A DNA stretch of 64,000 nucleotides from Pelagimonas sp. (GTDB taxonomy: Bacteria > Pseudomonadota > Alphaproteobacteria > Rhodobacterales > Rhodobacteraceae), in NCBI GenBank assembly GCA_025210345.1, contig JAOARX010000005.1, positions 1-64,000 on the forward strand, written 5' to 3'. The notes below the pieces were generated by a model. The model was not told the origin of the DNA. It worked only from the letters and a program-made list of their open reading frames with translations, and did no database searches. How positions within the stretch are numbered: the stretch's first letter is position 1; each line of letters opens with the position of its first letter. Position numbers and translations under genes: made by a program. Shown here one piece after another: positions 54,053 to 62,404 of this stretch.

Positions 54053-55567
54053 ATGTTCGAAAATCTGTCAGATCGCCTTGGTGGCGTCTTTGATCGCCTG
54101 ACCAAGCAGGGTGCGCTTAGCGCCGACGATGTGAAAACCGCCCTGCGCGAAGTCCGTGTCGCGTTGCTCGAGGCCGACGTCTCGCTGCCCGTCGCCCGGC
54201 AATTCATCAAGGCTGTCGAAAAGAAAGCCACCGGCGCGGCAGTCACCAAGTCGGTGACCCCCGGCCAGCAGGTTGTGAAAATCGTCCATGATGAGCTGAT
54301 CGCTGTCCTGTCCGGCGAAGGCGAACCCGGCGCGCTCAAAATCAACAACCCACCTGCGCCGATCCTGATGGTCGGCCTGCAGGGTGGCGGTAAAACGACA
54401 ACCACCGCCAAACTGGCGAAACGCCTTAAAGAGCGAGACAACAAAAAGGTTCTGATGGCCTCTTTGGACGTCAACCGTCCCGCGGCGATGGAGCAGCTTG
54501 AGATCCTGGGCAAGCAAATCGGTGTGGACACCCTGCCGATTGTCAAAGGCGAAGATCCCGTCGCCATCACCAAACGCGCCAAGACCCAGGCCAACCTGGG
54601 TGGGTATGACGTTTATATGCTCGACACGGCGGGCCGCCTGTCGATTGACGAAGAGCTGATGGCCCAGGTCGAAGCCGTCCGTGACGTGGTCAACCCGCGC
54701 GAAACCCTGCTGGTGGTCGACGGCCTGACCGGTCAGGATGCGGTGCACACGGCTGAAAATTTTGATGATCGCATTGGCATTTCCGGCGTGGTGCTGACCC
54801 GCATGGATGGTGACGGGCGCGGCGGCGCGGCCCTGTCGATGCGCGCGGTCACGGGCAAGCCGATCAAATTTGTCGGCCTTGGCGAAAAGATGGAGGCGCT
54901 TGAGACCTTCGAACCTGACCGCGTTGCGGGCCGTATCCTTGGTATGGGCGACATCGTCGCGCTGGTCGAAAAAGCCCAGGAAACCCTGGAGGTCGAACAA
55001 GCTGAGCGCATGATGAAGCGCTTCCAGAAAGGTCAGTTCAATATGAACGACCTCAAGATGCAGCTTGAACAGATGATCAAGATGGGCGGCATGGAAGGCA
55101 TGATGTCCATGATGCCCGGCATGGGCAAAATGGCCAAACAGGCGACCGAAGCCGGCATGGACGACAAGGTGCTGAAACAACAGATCGCCCTGATCCAGTC
55201 GATGACCAAGAAAGAGCGCGCCAACCCGCAACTCCTTCAGGCATCGCGCAAAAAACGCATCGCGGCAGGCGCAGGCATGGAGGTGTCCGACCTCAACAAG
55301 CTGCTCAAGATGCAGCGCCAGATGTCCGACATGATGAAGAAAATGGGCAAGATGGGCAAAGGTGGCATGCTGAAGCAAGCCATGAAAGGCATGTTCGGCA
55401 AGGGGGGTATGCCCGCGGATATGGCCGGCATGGATCCCTCCAAAATGGACCCCGCCGCCATGGAAGCAGCGGCCAAACAGCTGGGGGCAAAAATGCCCGG
55501 CGGCCTGCCAGGTCTTGGAGGCGGCGCGCTGCCCCCCGGTCTCTCTGGCTTTGGCAAAAAGAAGTAG
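54053..55567 (+). CDS. ffh: Signal recognition particle protein Ffh
   Basis: A 504-residue SRP54 GTPase. N domain to about residue 90; G domain with G1 GLQGGGKTTTTAKLA, DVNRPAAMEQL, the DTAGRLSIDEEL switch, and TRMDGDGRGGAALS; the methionine-rich M domain starts near residue 300 and ends in a Gly/Met-rich tail. With 4.5S RNA it targets nascent membrane proteins to FtsY. ATG 54053 follows GGGAGGG; earlier frame positions lie in the leader. Heads the translation-related gene block. Confidence 0.97.
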   Translation: MFENLSDRLGGVFDRLTKQGALSADDVKTALREVRVALLEADVSLPVARQFIKAVEKKATGAAVTKSVTPGQQVVKIVHDELIAVLSGEGEPGALKINNPPAPILMVGLQGGGKTTTTAKLAKRLKERDNKKVLMASLDVNRPAAMEQLEILGKQIGVDTLPIVKGEDPVAITKRAKTQANLGGYDVYMLDTAGRLSIDEELMAQVEAVRDVVNPRETLLVVDGLTGQDAVHTAENFDDRIGISGVVLTRMDGDGRGGAALSMRAVTGKPIKFVGLGEKMEALETFEPDRVAGRILGMGDIVALVEKAQETLEVEQAERMMKRFQKGQFNMNDLKMQLEQMIKMGGMEGMMSMMPGMGKMAKQATEAGMDDKVLKQQIALIQSMTKKERANPQLLQASRKKRIAAGAGMEVSDLNKLLKMQRQMSDMMKKMGKMGKGGMLKQAMKGMFGKGGMPADMAGMDPSKMDPAAMEAAAKQLGAKMPGGLPGLGGGALPPGLSGFGKKK

Positions 55568-55595
55568 TCATAGGTCAAGCTGCGTTTCACCTTTT

Positions 55596-55623
55596 CGAAA
55601 ATATCCCCGCCGGAGGCTCCGGC
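55596..55623 (-). repeat. Dispersed hairpin-plus-GATATTT element, copy 3 (inverted)
   Basis: On the minus strand the palindrome GCCGGAGCCTCCGGC is followed by GGGGATATTTTCG. Same layout as 14642-14672 and 35836-35866. It lies between ffh and the first GNAT gene. Confidence 0.5.
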
Positions 55624-55651
55624 CTAAATACGAACACCAACACCCAAAACG

Positions 55652-56170
55652 ATGCCCGCACCCACTCTTCATAGCCCGCGCGTCACCCTTCGCGCCCATG
55701 TCCAAAGCGACATGGAGGCCTTCTGGGCCTTCTATCAAAGTGGCCGCGCGAAATTCATGGATCGGCCAAAGTCGAAAACACATCTTTGGTATGGTTTTGC
55801 CTCTGAAGTGGGGAGCTGGGATCTGTTGGGCTATGGCGCCTGGGCCCTTGAGGTGGAGGGTGAATTGGCCGGTCAAGTGGCCATCACGCATCCGCCGCAC
55901 TTCCCCGAGCGCGAAATCGGCTGGATCCTTTTCGATGGGTTCGAAGGCCGGGGCTTTGCACAAGAAGCCGCGACGCTGGCGCTGCACTGGGCATGGGAGC
56001 AGGGGTTTGAAAACCTCGTTTCCTACATCGAAAAAGACAACGCACGCTCAGTTGCCCTCGCAAGGCGGTTGGGGGCGCAGCACGATCCTCACGCGCAGAC
56101 CTATGACGACGCAGATGTGGTCTATCGCCACGTCCCGGATACCGATGGCAATCCGGAGGCCTATGCATGA
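55652..56170 (+). CDS. GNAT acetyltransferase 1 (RimJ/RimL-like)
   Basis: A 172-residue GNAT. The pattern SPRVTLRAHVQSDMEAF, GYGAWALEVEG, EREIGWILFDGFEGRGFAQEA and SYIEKDNARSVALARRLGA follows the Acetyltransf_3 family; FEGRGFA is the acetyl-CoA loop. First of five GNAT genes downstream of ffh. A ribosome-binding site is not obvious. It is separated from GNAT 2 by 109 bases carrying three palindromes. Acceptor substrate unknown. Confidence 0.88.
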   Translation: MPAPTLHSPRVTLRAHVQSDMEAFWAFYQSGRAKFMDRPKSKTHLWYGFASEVGSWDLLGYGAWALEVEGELAGQVAITHPPHFPEREIGWILFDGFEGRGFAQEAATLALHWAWEQGFENLVSYIEKDNARSVALARRLGAQHDPHAQTYDDADVVYRHVPDTDGNPEAYA

Positions 56171-56191
56171 CCTCCCCATTTGACCGGAACA

Positions 56192-56256
56192 AAGCGCCTT
56201 GCAAGGCGCTTCCAAGCCGCGAAATCGCGGCTTCCCAAGGCTTTTGCAAAAGCCTT
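56192..56256. repeat. Three tandem 20-nt palindromes
   Basis: Three perfect palindromes, each two 9-base arms around a 2-base loop, are lined up: AAGCGCCTTGCAAGGCGCTT (56192-56211), AAGCCGCGAAATCGCGGCTT (56214-56233) and AAGGCTTTTGCAAAAGCCTT (56237-56256), spaced by CC and CCC. All begin AAG and end CTT. The last core recurs at 23475-23496. They split the GNAT array. Confidence 0.85.
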
Positions 56257-56279
56257 TCGTACCAACGTGGGGGCCTGGC

Positions 56280-56810
56280 ATGACCCTGACCAACGCCCCC
56301 CGTATCGAAAGCGAAAATCTCATACTGCGTGGCCCGGAAAAGCGCGACGCGGAACCGCTGATGGCGTTTCTTCTGGATCAGGAACGCGCGGCAGGTTTCG
56401 GTGCCTCATCACACCGAGGGGACGCCTGGCGCTGGTTTTCACTGAACGTCGGCCATTGGCATTGGCACGGCTTTGGCTATTTCACCATCGAAGACAAAGC
56501 CACAGGGCAACCCGCGGGCATCACCGGCATCTGGTATCCTGAAGGCTGGCCCGAACCCGAACTTGGGTGGGTTGTCTATGCGGGGTTCGAAGGGAAGGGC
56601 ATTGCCTTTGAGGCGGCCCAACGCGCGCGCCGCTGGGCCTATGAGGATCTTGGCCTCAAGACCCTGACATCGAATATCGTACCATCCAATACCCGGTCCA
56701 AAGCGCTTGCTGCGCGGATGGGGGCTGTTCATGAACGCACCTACACCAATATCTCGATGGGAGAGGACGAATTGTGGCGGCACCCTTCGGCTGACGAGGT
56801 GCTGTCATGA
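56280..56810 (+). CDS. GNAT acetyltransferase 2
   Basis: A 176-residue GNAT from ATG 56280. IESENLILRGPEKRDAEPLM, HWHGFGYFTIED, PEPELGWVVYAGFEGKGIAFEA (acetyl-CoA loop FEGKGIA) and SNIVPSNTRSKALAARMGA follow the family. The longer upstream frame passes through the palindromes and is rejected. Its last four bases overlap GNAT 3 (ATGA), so 2 to 5 form a tight unit. Confidence 0.88.
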   Translation: MTLTNAPRIESENLILRGPEKRDAEPLMAFLLDQERAAGFGASSHRGDAWRWFSLNVGHWHWHGFGYFTIEDKATGQPAGITGIWYPEGWPEPELGWVVYAGFEGKGIAFEAAQRARRWAYEDLGLKTLTSNIVPSNTRSKALAARMGAVHERTYTNISMGEDELWRHPSADEVLS

Positions 56811-57313
56811 CGGCCCCTGTTCTCCAGACCGAACGCCTCACGTTGCGCGGCCCTGAAATCGGGGACTTTGACGCGCTTTGCGCTTATTTCCAAGACCCCC
56901 GCAGTGCGTTCAATGGCGGTCCGCGCACCCCGGTTGAGGTCTGGACCACCCTGACCAGCAGTGTCGGCCATTGGCATCTGCGCGGTTACGGGCTTTGGTT
57001 CATCACCGGCCGCGATGATGGTCGTTTCATGGGCTTTGCCGGCATTATCCATCCAATGGACTGGCCCGAGGCCGAGCTGGGGTATGGCATCACGGCCCAA
57101 GCCGAAGGCAAAGGGATTGCATTTGAAGCGGTTCAGGCCGCGCGCCAAGGGGCCGCGACACATTTTGGTCTGACCCATCTGCCCAGCTATCCCTCGCCTC
57201 AGAACCTGCGATCACTGGCTTTGGTCAAGCGATTGGGGGCAACCTATGAGGGCGACATTACGCTGCGTGAAACGGTTGCACAGGTCTGGCGCCATCCGGA
57301 GGTTGCACCATGA
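56807..57313 (+). CDS. GNAT acetyltransferase 3
   Basis: A 168-residue paralogue of GNAT 2. LQTERLTLRGPEIGDFDALC, GHWHLRGYGLWFITG, PEAELGYGITAQAEGKGIAFEA and PSPQNLRSLALVKRLGA align block by block with it, indicating tandem duplication. Overlaps both neighbours by four bases (ATGA). Confidence 0.88.
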   Translation: MTAPVLQTERLTLRGPEIGDFDALCAYFQDPRSAFNGGPRTPVEVWTTLTSSVGHWHLRGYGLWFITGRDDGRFMGFAGIIHPMDWPEAELGYGITAQAEGKGIAFEAVQAARQGAATHFGLTHLPSYPSPQNLRSLALVKRLGATYEGDITLRETVAQVWRHPEVAP

Positions 57314-57912
57314 CCGCCGCCGCTCGGGACACAACAATCGTGACCGCCGCCTGTGAACAGCACCGGCCCGGCCCCGCCTCACGGGCGGCGGCCCGCTTGG
57401 GCGGCAAGGTCCCCGTGCTTGACACCCGTCGCCTGCAACTCCGGGGCCCGCGCATTTACGACTTTGGCCCTTTTGCCGAAATCATGTGCAGTGATCGCGC
57501 CGAATATATGGGGGGGCCCCTGTCGCGCCGCGAGGCATGGGAGGCGTTCACCAATTACACCGCATCCTGGATGCTGCATGGCCATGGGCTGTGGACTATT
57601 GACGCCCAGACGACCCCGACGGCGGGCTTTGTGACGCTGGGCTATGAATACGATGACCCCGAAGCTGAACTTGGTATCTTTTTACGCGAAGATGCCGAGA
57701 GCCAAGGCTATGCCGACGAAGCTCTGACCGCCGTCCGCGATCACGCGTTGACCGTGCTCAAGTGGGACAGCGTCGTGTCTTATGTCGACGCAGAAAATGC
57801 CCGCTGCCTGCGCCTGATGCACCGCAGTGGGGCGCGATTGGACACCGCCGCGATGCAAACGCTCGGCGATGATAGCGTTCTTGTCTTTCGTCACGAACAG
57901 GAGGCCCGCTGA
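57310..57912 (+). CDS. GNAT acetyltransferase 4
   Basis: A 200-residue GNAT with a longer N-terminus than GNAT 2-3 (about 35 extra residues, Ala/Arg-rich). LDTRRLQLRGPRIYDFGPF, GHGLWTID, DPEAELGIFLREDAESQGYADEA and SYVDAENARCLRLMHRSGA are the family blocks; the acetyl-CoA loop is ESQGYA. The real start could be nearer the first block. Overlaps GNAT 3 by four bases and GNAT 5 by one. Confidence 0.86.
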   Translation: MTAAARDTTIVTAACEQHRPGPASRAAARLGGKVPVLDTRRLQLRGPRIYDFGPFAEIMCSDRAEYMGGPLSRREAWEAFTNYTASWMLHGHGLWTIDAQTTPTAGFVTLGYEYDDPEAELGIFLREDAESQGYADEALTAVRDHALTVLKWDSVVSYVDAENARCLRLMHRSGARLDTAAMQTLGDDSVLVFRHEQEAR

Positions 57913-58514
57913 TGGGACACCGCGACATTCCCATTCTGGAAACCAAACGGCTGGTCCTGCGTGGACCCGTGGCCGAGGATTACCCGAATTTCAAAGCGAC
58001 CTTCGCGTCGTACCGGTCGCGCTTTATGGGCGGACCGCTGAATGACTACGAAGCCTGGATGCTCTACGCGGCGGAAATCGGTCATTGGGAAATCCGCGGG
58101 TATGGCATGTGGATGATCCACCTGAGAGAGACCGATGAAACCGTGGGAATGGCCGGCGGCTGGTTCCCCGCCAAGTGGCCCGAACGCGAAATCGCCTGGA
58201 TCATCTGGCCCAACCAGTCCGGGCATGGCTATGCGCTGGAAGCGGCTGATCGGGTGCGTCGCCATTTCTATCACGATCTGGGCTGGGAAACCGCTGTCTC
58301 ATATATCGACCCCAAGAACCTCGAGGCCATTCGACTGGCCGAGCGTCTGGGCTGTGTCAAAGACAAGGACGCCCCCTCGATCGACGGCAATGACGCGGTT
58401 TACCGCCATCCCAGTATCGAAGACCTCAAAGGGCAGGTCGGCCACGGCGTCGACATGGAAATCGCCCACTATCAGGACCCATTGTTCAAACCGAAAGGAT
58501 TTGCAATTGACTGA
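57912..58514 (+). CDS. GNAT acetyltransferase 5
   Basis: A 200-residue GNAT starting in TGATG at the end of GNAT 4. LETKRLVLRGPVAEDYPNF, GHWEIRGYGMWMIHL, PEREIAWIIWPNQSGHGYALEA and SYIDPKNLEAIRLAERLGCV are present; the acetyl-CoA loop is SGHGYA. A C-terminal extension of some 40 residues is not seen in GNAT 2-3. It overlaps the chorismate mutase start by eight bases. Confidence 0.88.
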   Translation: MGHRDIPILETKRLVLRGPVAEDYPNFKATFASYRSRFMGGPLNDYEAWMLYAAEIGHWEIRGYGMWMIHLRETDETVGMAGGWFPAKWPEREIAWIIWPNQSGHGYALEAADRVRRHFYHDLGWETAVSYIDPKNLEAIRLAERLGCVKDKDAPSIDGNDAVYRHPSIEDLKGQVGHGVDMEIAHYQDPLFKPKGFAID

Positions 58515-58824
58515 CGATCTGCAAAACGCATCGGATGCGGTCGCCCGCGCGGCCGAGGTTCTCAAGGGCCACCGCGAAAGCATCGACCGTCTGGACGCGA
58601 TCCTTGTCTATACGCTGGGTGAACGTTTCAAACATACGCAGGCCGTGGGTGTGCTCAAGGCCCAGCACGATCTGCCCCCGTCCGACCCAACGCGCGAAGC
58701 CAAGCAGATCGCGCGTCTCGAAGAACTTGCGAACCAGGCCGATCTCGACCCGGATTTCGCCAAGAAATTCCTGAATTTCATCATTCAGGAAGTGATCCAA
58801 CACCACAAACAACACCAATCCTGA
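58507..58824 (+). CDS. Chorismate mutase, AroQ type
   Basis: A 105-residue all-helical protein from a TTG at 58507 with AAAGGA seven bases upstream. [43 protein letters not shown] layout (residues 20-58) carries the conserved Arg, Asp, Arg and Lys of AroQ, and the last helix has [13 protein letters not shown]. It turns chorismate into prephenate for Phe/Tyr synthesis. No ATG fits; the frame further upstream runs through GNAT 5. Overlap implies translational coupling to the GNAT array. Confidence 0.9.
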   Translation: MTDDLQNASDAVARAAEVLKGHRESIDRLDAILVYTLGERFKHTQAVGVLKAQHDLPPSDPTREAKQIARLEELANQADLDPDFAKKFLNFIIQEVIQHHKQHQS

Positions 58825-58867
58825 CAGGTTCCTCCCTGTCACCACGCCATTCAAAGGAGAACAACCA

Positions 58868-59230
58868 ATGGCTATCAAAATTCGTCTGGCCCGTGGCGGC
58901 TCGAAAAAGCGCCCCTTCTACCGCATCGTTGCAGCAGATTCGCGCATGCCGCGTGACGGCCGTTTCATCGAAAAGCTGGGCACCTACAACCCGCTGCTGC
59001 CCAAAGACAGCGAAGAGCGCGTCAAGATGGATCTGGAGCGCGTTAAGTACTGGCTGGGTGAAGGTGCACAGGTCACCGACCGCGTTGCACGTTTCCTCGA
59101 AGCGGCTGACGTGATGCCCAAGAAAGAGCGTAACAACCCCAAGAAAGCTGAGCCGGGCAAGAAAGCCAAGGATCGCGCAGAAGAGAAAGCCGCCAAGGCT
59201 GCAGAAGCTGCAGAAGGTGGCGAAGAGTAA
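58868..59230 (+). CDS. rpsP: 30S ribosomal protein S16
   Basis: A 120-residue S16: [20 protein letters not shown] and [14 protein letters not shown], then [14 protein letters not shown] Lys/Ala/Glu-rich tail of about 35 residues extends beyond the E. coli length. AAAGGAGAACAACC precedes the ATG. Start of the rpsP-rimM-trmD-rplS order found in most bacteria. Confidence 0.98.
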   Translation: MAIKIRLARGGSKKRPFYRIVAADSRMPRDGRFIEKLGTYNPLLPKDSEERVKMDLERVKYWLGEGAQVTDRVARFLEAADVMPKKERNNPKKAEPGKKAKDRAEEKAAKAAEAAEGGEE

Positions 59231-59270
59231 TCTTTGCTCTTTTCCAAGGTGCCCTTTGGTGCTTTGGTCC

Positions 59271-59300
59271 GGGCCTGCCGTTTGCACGGCGGGCCCTTTT
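59271..59300 (+). terminator. Terminator or attenuator after rpsP
   Basis: GGGCCTGCCG / CGGCGGGCCC (one wobble pair, 6-nt loop) is followed by TTTT, 40 bases after the rpsP stop. Partial read-through to rimM is likely, since the next gene is close. Confidence 0.75.
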
Positions 59301-59363
59301 CGTTGCGGGTTGCACGTGAACCGGGGCTTGATCCCTGTCCGGTTTTAGGCGACGGATGGGCGC

Positions 59364-59507
59364 ATGTTTCGCTTGATCCGTTTTGCCCTGATTTTGCCCG
59401 TGGTTTTCGTCGCGGGCATGTTGTTCGAACGCAATGCACATGCGGATCGCTGCCTTGATCTGGGTGGCCAAGTGAAAAGCGATTTGTGCCGCGGCTGGGA
59501 GAACTGA
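59364..59507 (+). CDS. Small membrane or secreted protein, 47 residues
   Basis: An ATG-to-TGA ORF that ends one base before the rimM start (TGAGATG). It encodes an N-terminal hydrophobic helix ([16 protein letters not shown]) and a polar tail [19 protein letters not shown] with two cysteines in all (RCLDL and LCRGW). The signal-like helix, end-to-end packing with rimM and lack of another explanation for the spacer support it. The ribosome-binding site is weak. Function unknown. Confidence 0.6.
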   Translation: MFRLIRFALILPVVFVAGMLFERNAHADRCLDLGGQVKSDLCRGWEN

Positions 59508-59508
59508 G

Positions 59509-60018
59509 ATGTCTGACGATCAGATTTGCGTGGGCGCCATAGGCGGCGCGTTCGGGGTGCAGGGCGAAGTCCGCATCAAAAGCTTTACCTCTGATCCGCT
59601 GGCCATTCAGGACTATGGCCCGCTCACCACCCAAGACGGCAGCCTGGAATTCGAAGTCGAGCTGCAACGTGAGATCAAGAATGGGTTTGCGGCGCGCCTG
59701 TCCGGCGTTTCGACCAAGGAAGAGGCCGACGCCCTCAAAGGGGCGCGCCTGTTTGTCAGCCGTGACCGCCTGCCCGATCTGCCCGACGACGAATTCTATC
59801 ACAGCGATCTGATGGGGCTTGAGGTCTTTGACACCGGCGGCGCGCCGCTGGGCAAGGTCAAAGCCGTCCACAACCATGGCGCGACCGACTTGCTGGAATT
59901 GATCATTCCGGGGCAAAGCGAAACCGTTTTGATCCCCTTCACCCTCGAAGCGGTCCCGACGATTGATCTGAAAGCGGGCCGCATTGTGGCGGATCCCCCC
60001 GATGGGATTCTGGAATAG
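59509..60018 (+). CDS. rimM: Ribosome maturation factor RimM
   Basis: A 169-residue 16S-processing factor. [21 protein letters not shown] is the RimM N-terminal block, and the PRC-barrel has [16 protein letters not shown] and [13 protein letters not shown]. It binds S19 and helps mature the 30S head. In the usual position between rpsP and trmD. Confidence 0.95.
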   Translation: MSDDQICVGAIGGAFGVQGEVRIKSFTSDPLAIQDYGPLTTQDGSLEFEVELQREIKNGFAARLSGVSTKEEADALKGARLFVSRDRLPDLPDDEFYHSDLMGLEVFDTGGAPLGKVKAVHNHGATDLLELIIPGQSETVLIPFTLEAVPTIDLKAGRIVADPPDGILE

Positions 60019-60171
60019 CACCTGCGCGCAACCGACCTTGGAAACAACGCGCCCCGCAAAGGGCGACAGTTTCCATTTATGTAAACTTTTCGTTAACTTT
60101 TACGTCTCGCATCCATTTTATGGCCACATTCATTGGCCATATTAAAGCTACGAAATGACCAGGGGATGGTG

Positions 60172-61305
60172 ATGCGTAGTGCGACGCAACGTGTGTTTTT
60201 GAGTGGACTGACCCTTGGGCCCGCTGTTGCGTCTATCGCGGTGCCCTTTTCATCGGCTGGCAGTTTGCTGGCCTCTGCCGCGGGCGCGGGTGCTGGTATA
60301 GTTGCTTTGGTTTCCTCGTTTGCACCCGTAAAGGCGAAACATGGAACATCGGCAGCCGATGTTCTGATGTCGCCCGCCATGCGGCAACGGCTTGGGTGGG
60401 AACTGCCGGATTGGCCCTCGATGCAAAGCGCCATCGCAGAAGCCATCCGCATCCAGCCCACAGAACGAGACCCCATTTCACCACCGGATCGGGCCGCGGC
60501 CATTGCCCAGACCCTGCGAAGGTTGCTGGCGCAGCTGGGATGCAGCACACCGGCCCACCTGGGCACGGATGCGACGCTGGTAGTGTATGTGATTCTCATG
60601 TTGCTGCAAGCCCCTCCGGAAGAAGCGGGCAGATTGGGGCAGTACTTCCGAGACCCCCATATTCTGATCGACCTCCGCGAAGAAGTCGATCGAATTGACC
60701 TGAAATTTCAATGTTTTGACGCCGGTCACAAAGCGTATCTTGCCACGCTGCGCCTGTGGGACAGTCAGCCCCCGCGCCCAGCCAAACGACCCCTGTCGGA
60801 CAGCATTCGGTCATTGGAAACGCCCGATATCGACCTTTGGCACCGGGTCGCGCTGGACCATGATCCCATGGATCACGAACAACGCAACGCCGCGCTTTGG
60901 TGTCTTTGCCAAAAGCAATGTGATCGGGCTTCGATCGCATCTTACATGTCTCTCATCGCCCGGAACGGCCATCTGATCCAGGCGGTTCGCAACGGCGACA
61001 ATGCCTATTTGGAACAGGTTCTTGCGATCCTGAAGGCCTGGAACAATGGCGACTACCGCGTTCACGAGCTGGGCCTTGCACCGGAGGTCGCCGTGCAAGG
61101 GCAGGCAACCAGGTTCTCTGAGACTTTGGATGAAGTTCAACGGATCACCGGGCAGCCGCGCTGGCCAGATCCGCATGGCATGTTTGTCGACTACACAGGG
61201 CGCATGCCGCGGTCCCGTGAAAACTGGAACCTGAAGCGCGGTCAGCTTGTCGAGGCGCCCCTGCTGGCGGACTATATCGACCTGCCGGGCGATCAAGCGG
61301 TCTGA
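60172..61305 (+). CDS. Unknown protein between rimM and trmD
   Basis: A 377-residue protein I do not recognise. Start ATG 60172 has AGGGG six bases upstream; earlier in-frame starts lack one. Residues 8-55 contain two hydrophobic stretches (SGLTLGPAVASIAVPF and LLASAAGAGAGIVALVSSF), so it may be membrane-anchored. The rest is soluble and alpha-helical with HRVALDHDPMDHEQRNAALW and a Cys pair (WCLCQKQC). An AT-rich spacer with the repeat ATGGCCA / TGGCCAT (60120-60140) precedes it, so it likely has its own promoter. It interrupts a conserved gene order. Confidence 0.7.
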   Translation: MRSATQRVFLSGLTLGPAVASIAVPFSSAGSLLASAAGAGAGIVALVSSFAPVKAKHGTSAADVLMSPAMRQRLGWELPDWPSMQSAIAEAIRIQPTERDPISPPDRAAAIAQTLRRLLAQLGCSTPAHLGTDATLVVYVILMLLQAPPEEAGRLGQYFRDPHILIDLREEVDRIDLKFQCFDAGHKAYLATLRLWDSQPPRPAKRPLSDSIRSLETPDIDLWHRVALDHDPMDHEQRNAALWCLCQKQCDRASIASYMSLIARNGHLIQAVRNGDNAYLEQVLAILKAWNNGDYRVHELGLAPEVAVQGQATRFSETLDEVQRITGQPRWPDPHGMFVDYTGRMPRSRENWNLKRGQLVEAPLLADYIDLPGDQAV

Positions 61306-61359
61306 CCCCTTGCTCCCTCACAGATGGCCCGCTACGACAGGCCAATCAAGGATGGGCGC

Positions 61360-62166
61360 ATGTCAGACAACTCAGACGAACCACACACGAAATCGCATGG
61401 TCGCAAGACCATTCAGGCCTCGTTCAAACCGCGCGCGTTGATGGACGACGACGCACAATTGGCCCGCGCGTGGCAGGCACAGATCATCACCTTGATGCCC
61501 GAAGCCTTTCCCGGCATTTTGGGGAACTCCTTGACCGGTCGGGCGCTGAAGGATGGAATCTGGCAATTGCATACGGTGGCGCTTCGGCAGTTTGGCGAAG
61601 GCAAACATCGCAATGTCGACGACACGCCCGCAGGCGGTGGCGCGGGCATGGTGTTGCGCCCCGACATCATGGGCCGCGCAATTGAACATGCCATCGCACG
61701 GGCGCCGGGCCCCTTGGTGTATCTTTCCCCGCGTGGTAAGCGGTTTGATCAAAAAATGGCGCGGGACTGGGCTGCGCTGCCCGGGGTCACATTGATTTGC
61801 GGCCGCTTCGAAGGGCTGGATCAGCGGGTGCTGGACCACTACCGAATCGCCGAAGTCAGCTTGGGCGATTTTGTCATGACCGGCGGCGAACTGGCGGCGC
61901 AGGCCATGCTGGACGCCACCGTGCGCTTGCTGCCCGGTGTGCTGGGCAATTCTGAGAGCACCGAAGAAGAAAGCCATTCCAATGGCTTGCTGGAACACCC
62001 ACAATACACGCGTCCCGCCGACTGGATGGGGCGCGCGATCCCGGATGTTCTGATGTCAGGTCATCACGGTAAGGTCGCCCAGTGGCGCCAGGAACAGGCA
62101 GAACAGATCACCCGCACGCGCCGCCCCGATATGTGGGAAGCCTATCAGGCCCGCAAAGACAAATAG
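61360..62166 (+). CDS. trmD: tRNA (guanine-N1)-methyltransferase
   Basis: A 268-residue SPOUT enzyme making m1G37 in tRNA. QIITLMPEAFPGIL, GGGAGMVLRPDI, LICGRFEGLDQR, the knot block SLGDFVMTGGELAAQAMLD and NGLLEHPQYTRPADW are all present. Start ATG 61360 has AAGGA upstream; an N-terminal extension of about 35 residues before the family core is included. Confidence 0.96.
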   Translation: MSDNSDEPHTKSHGRKTIQASFKPRALMDDDAQLARAWQAQIITLMPEAFPGILGNSLTGRALKDGIWQLHTVALRQFGEGKHRNVDDTPAGGGAGMVLRPDIMGRAIEHAIARAPGPLVYLSPRGKRFDQKMARDWAALPGVTLICGRFEGLDQRVLDHYRIAEVSLGDFVMTGGELAAQAMLDATVRLLPGVLGNSESTEEESHSNGLLEHPQYTRPADWMGRAIPDVLMSGHHGKVAQWRQEQAEQITRTRRPDMWEAYQARKDK

Positions 62167-62240
62167 CGGGTCGAACCGGCGGCTTGTCCGCGCTTTGCCC
62201 TTGCTTTGCGGGTGTTGCGCGCCTATACGGGGCCATCTTT

Positions 62241-62274
62241 GGGCATCGGGGCGACTCGGATGCCCTTTGATATT
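62241..62274 (+). terminator. Possible terminator or attenuator after trmD
   Basis: GGGCATC / GATGCCC (11-nt loop) is followed by TTTGATATTTG, in the 125-base spacer before the rplS leader. Weak T-run; may be an attenuator rather than a full stop. Confidence 0.45.
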
Positions 62275-62291
62275 TGGGTTCATCCCTGACT

Positions 62292-62393
62292 ATGGGTGCA
62301 TCCAAAGACAACAAAGAAAAGCTGGGTAACTCTGGTCGTCTGGCCAAAGCTCTGCCTCAGACATCATCCGCGGGCAAACCGCGCGTAACATAG
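62292..62393 (+). CDS. Possible 33-residue leader peptide upstream of rplS
   Basis: An ATG-to-TAG ORF encoding [20 protein letters not shown] and a further 13 residues, a basic peptide. Its stop overlaps the rplS ribosome-binding site (TAGGAG), 11 bases before the rplS ATG. No clear ribosome-binding site of its own. Position suggests a coupled small protein or leader; this is tentative. Confidence 0.35.
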   Translation: MGASKDNKEKLGNSGRLAKALPQTSSAGKPRVT

Positions 62394-62404
62394 GAGATGG
62401 TCAG

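Noticed and set aside
54068..55378. 436-residue minus-strand ORF opposite ffh
   Set aside because: Antisense shadow of ffh; low-complexity His/Leu-rich product.
55652..58514. GNAT array as a toxin-antitoxin or antibiotic-resistance island
   Set aside because: No antitoxin-like small gene with a DNA-binding motif lies beside any GNAT, and codon use and GC match the flanking ribosomal genes.
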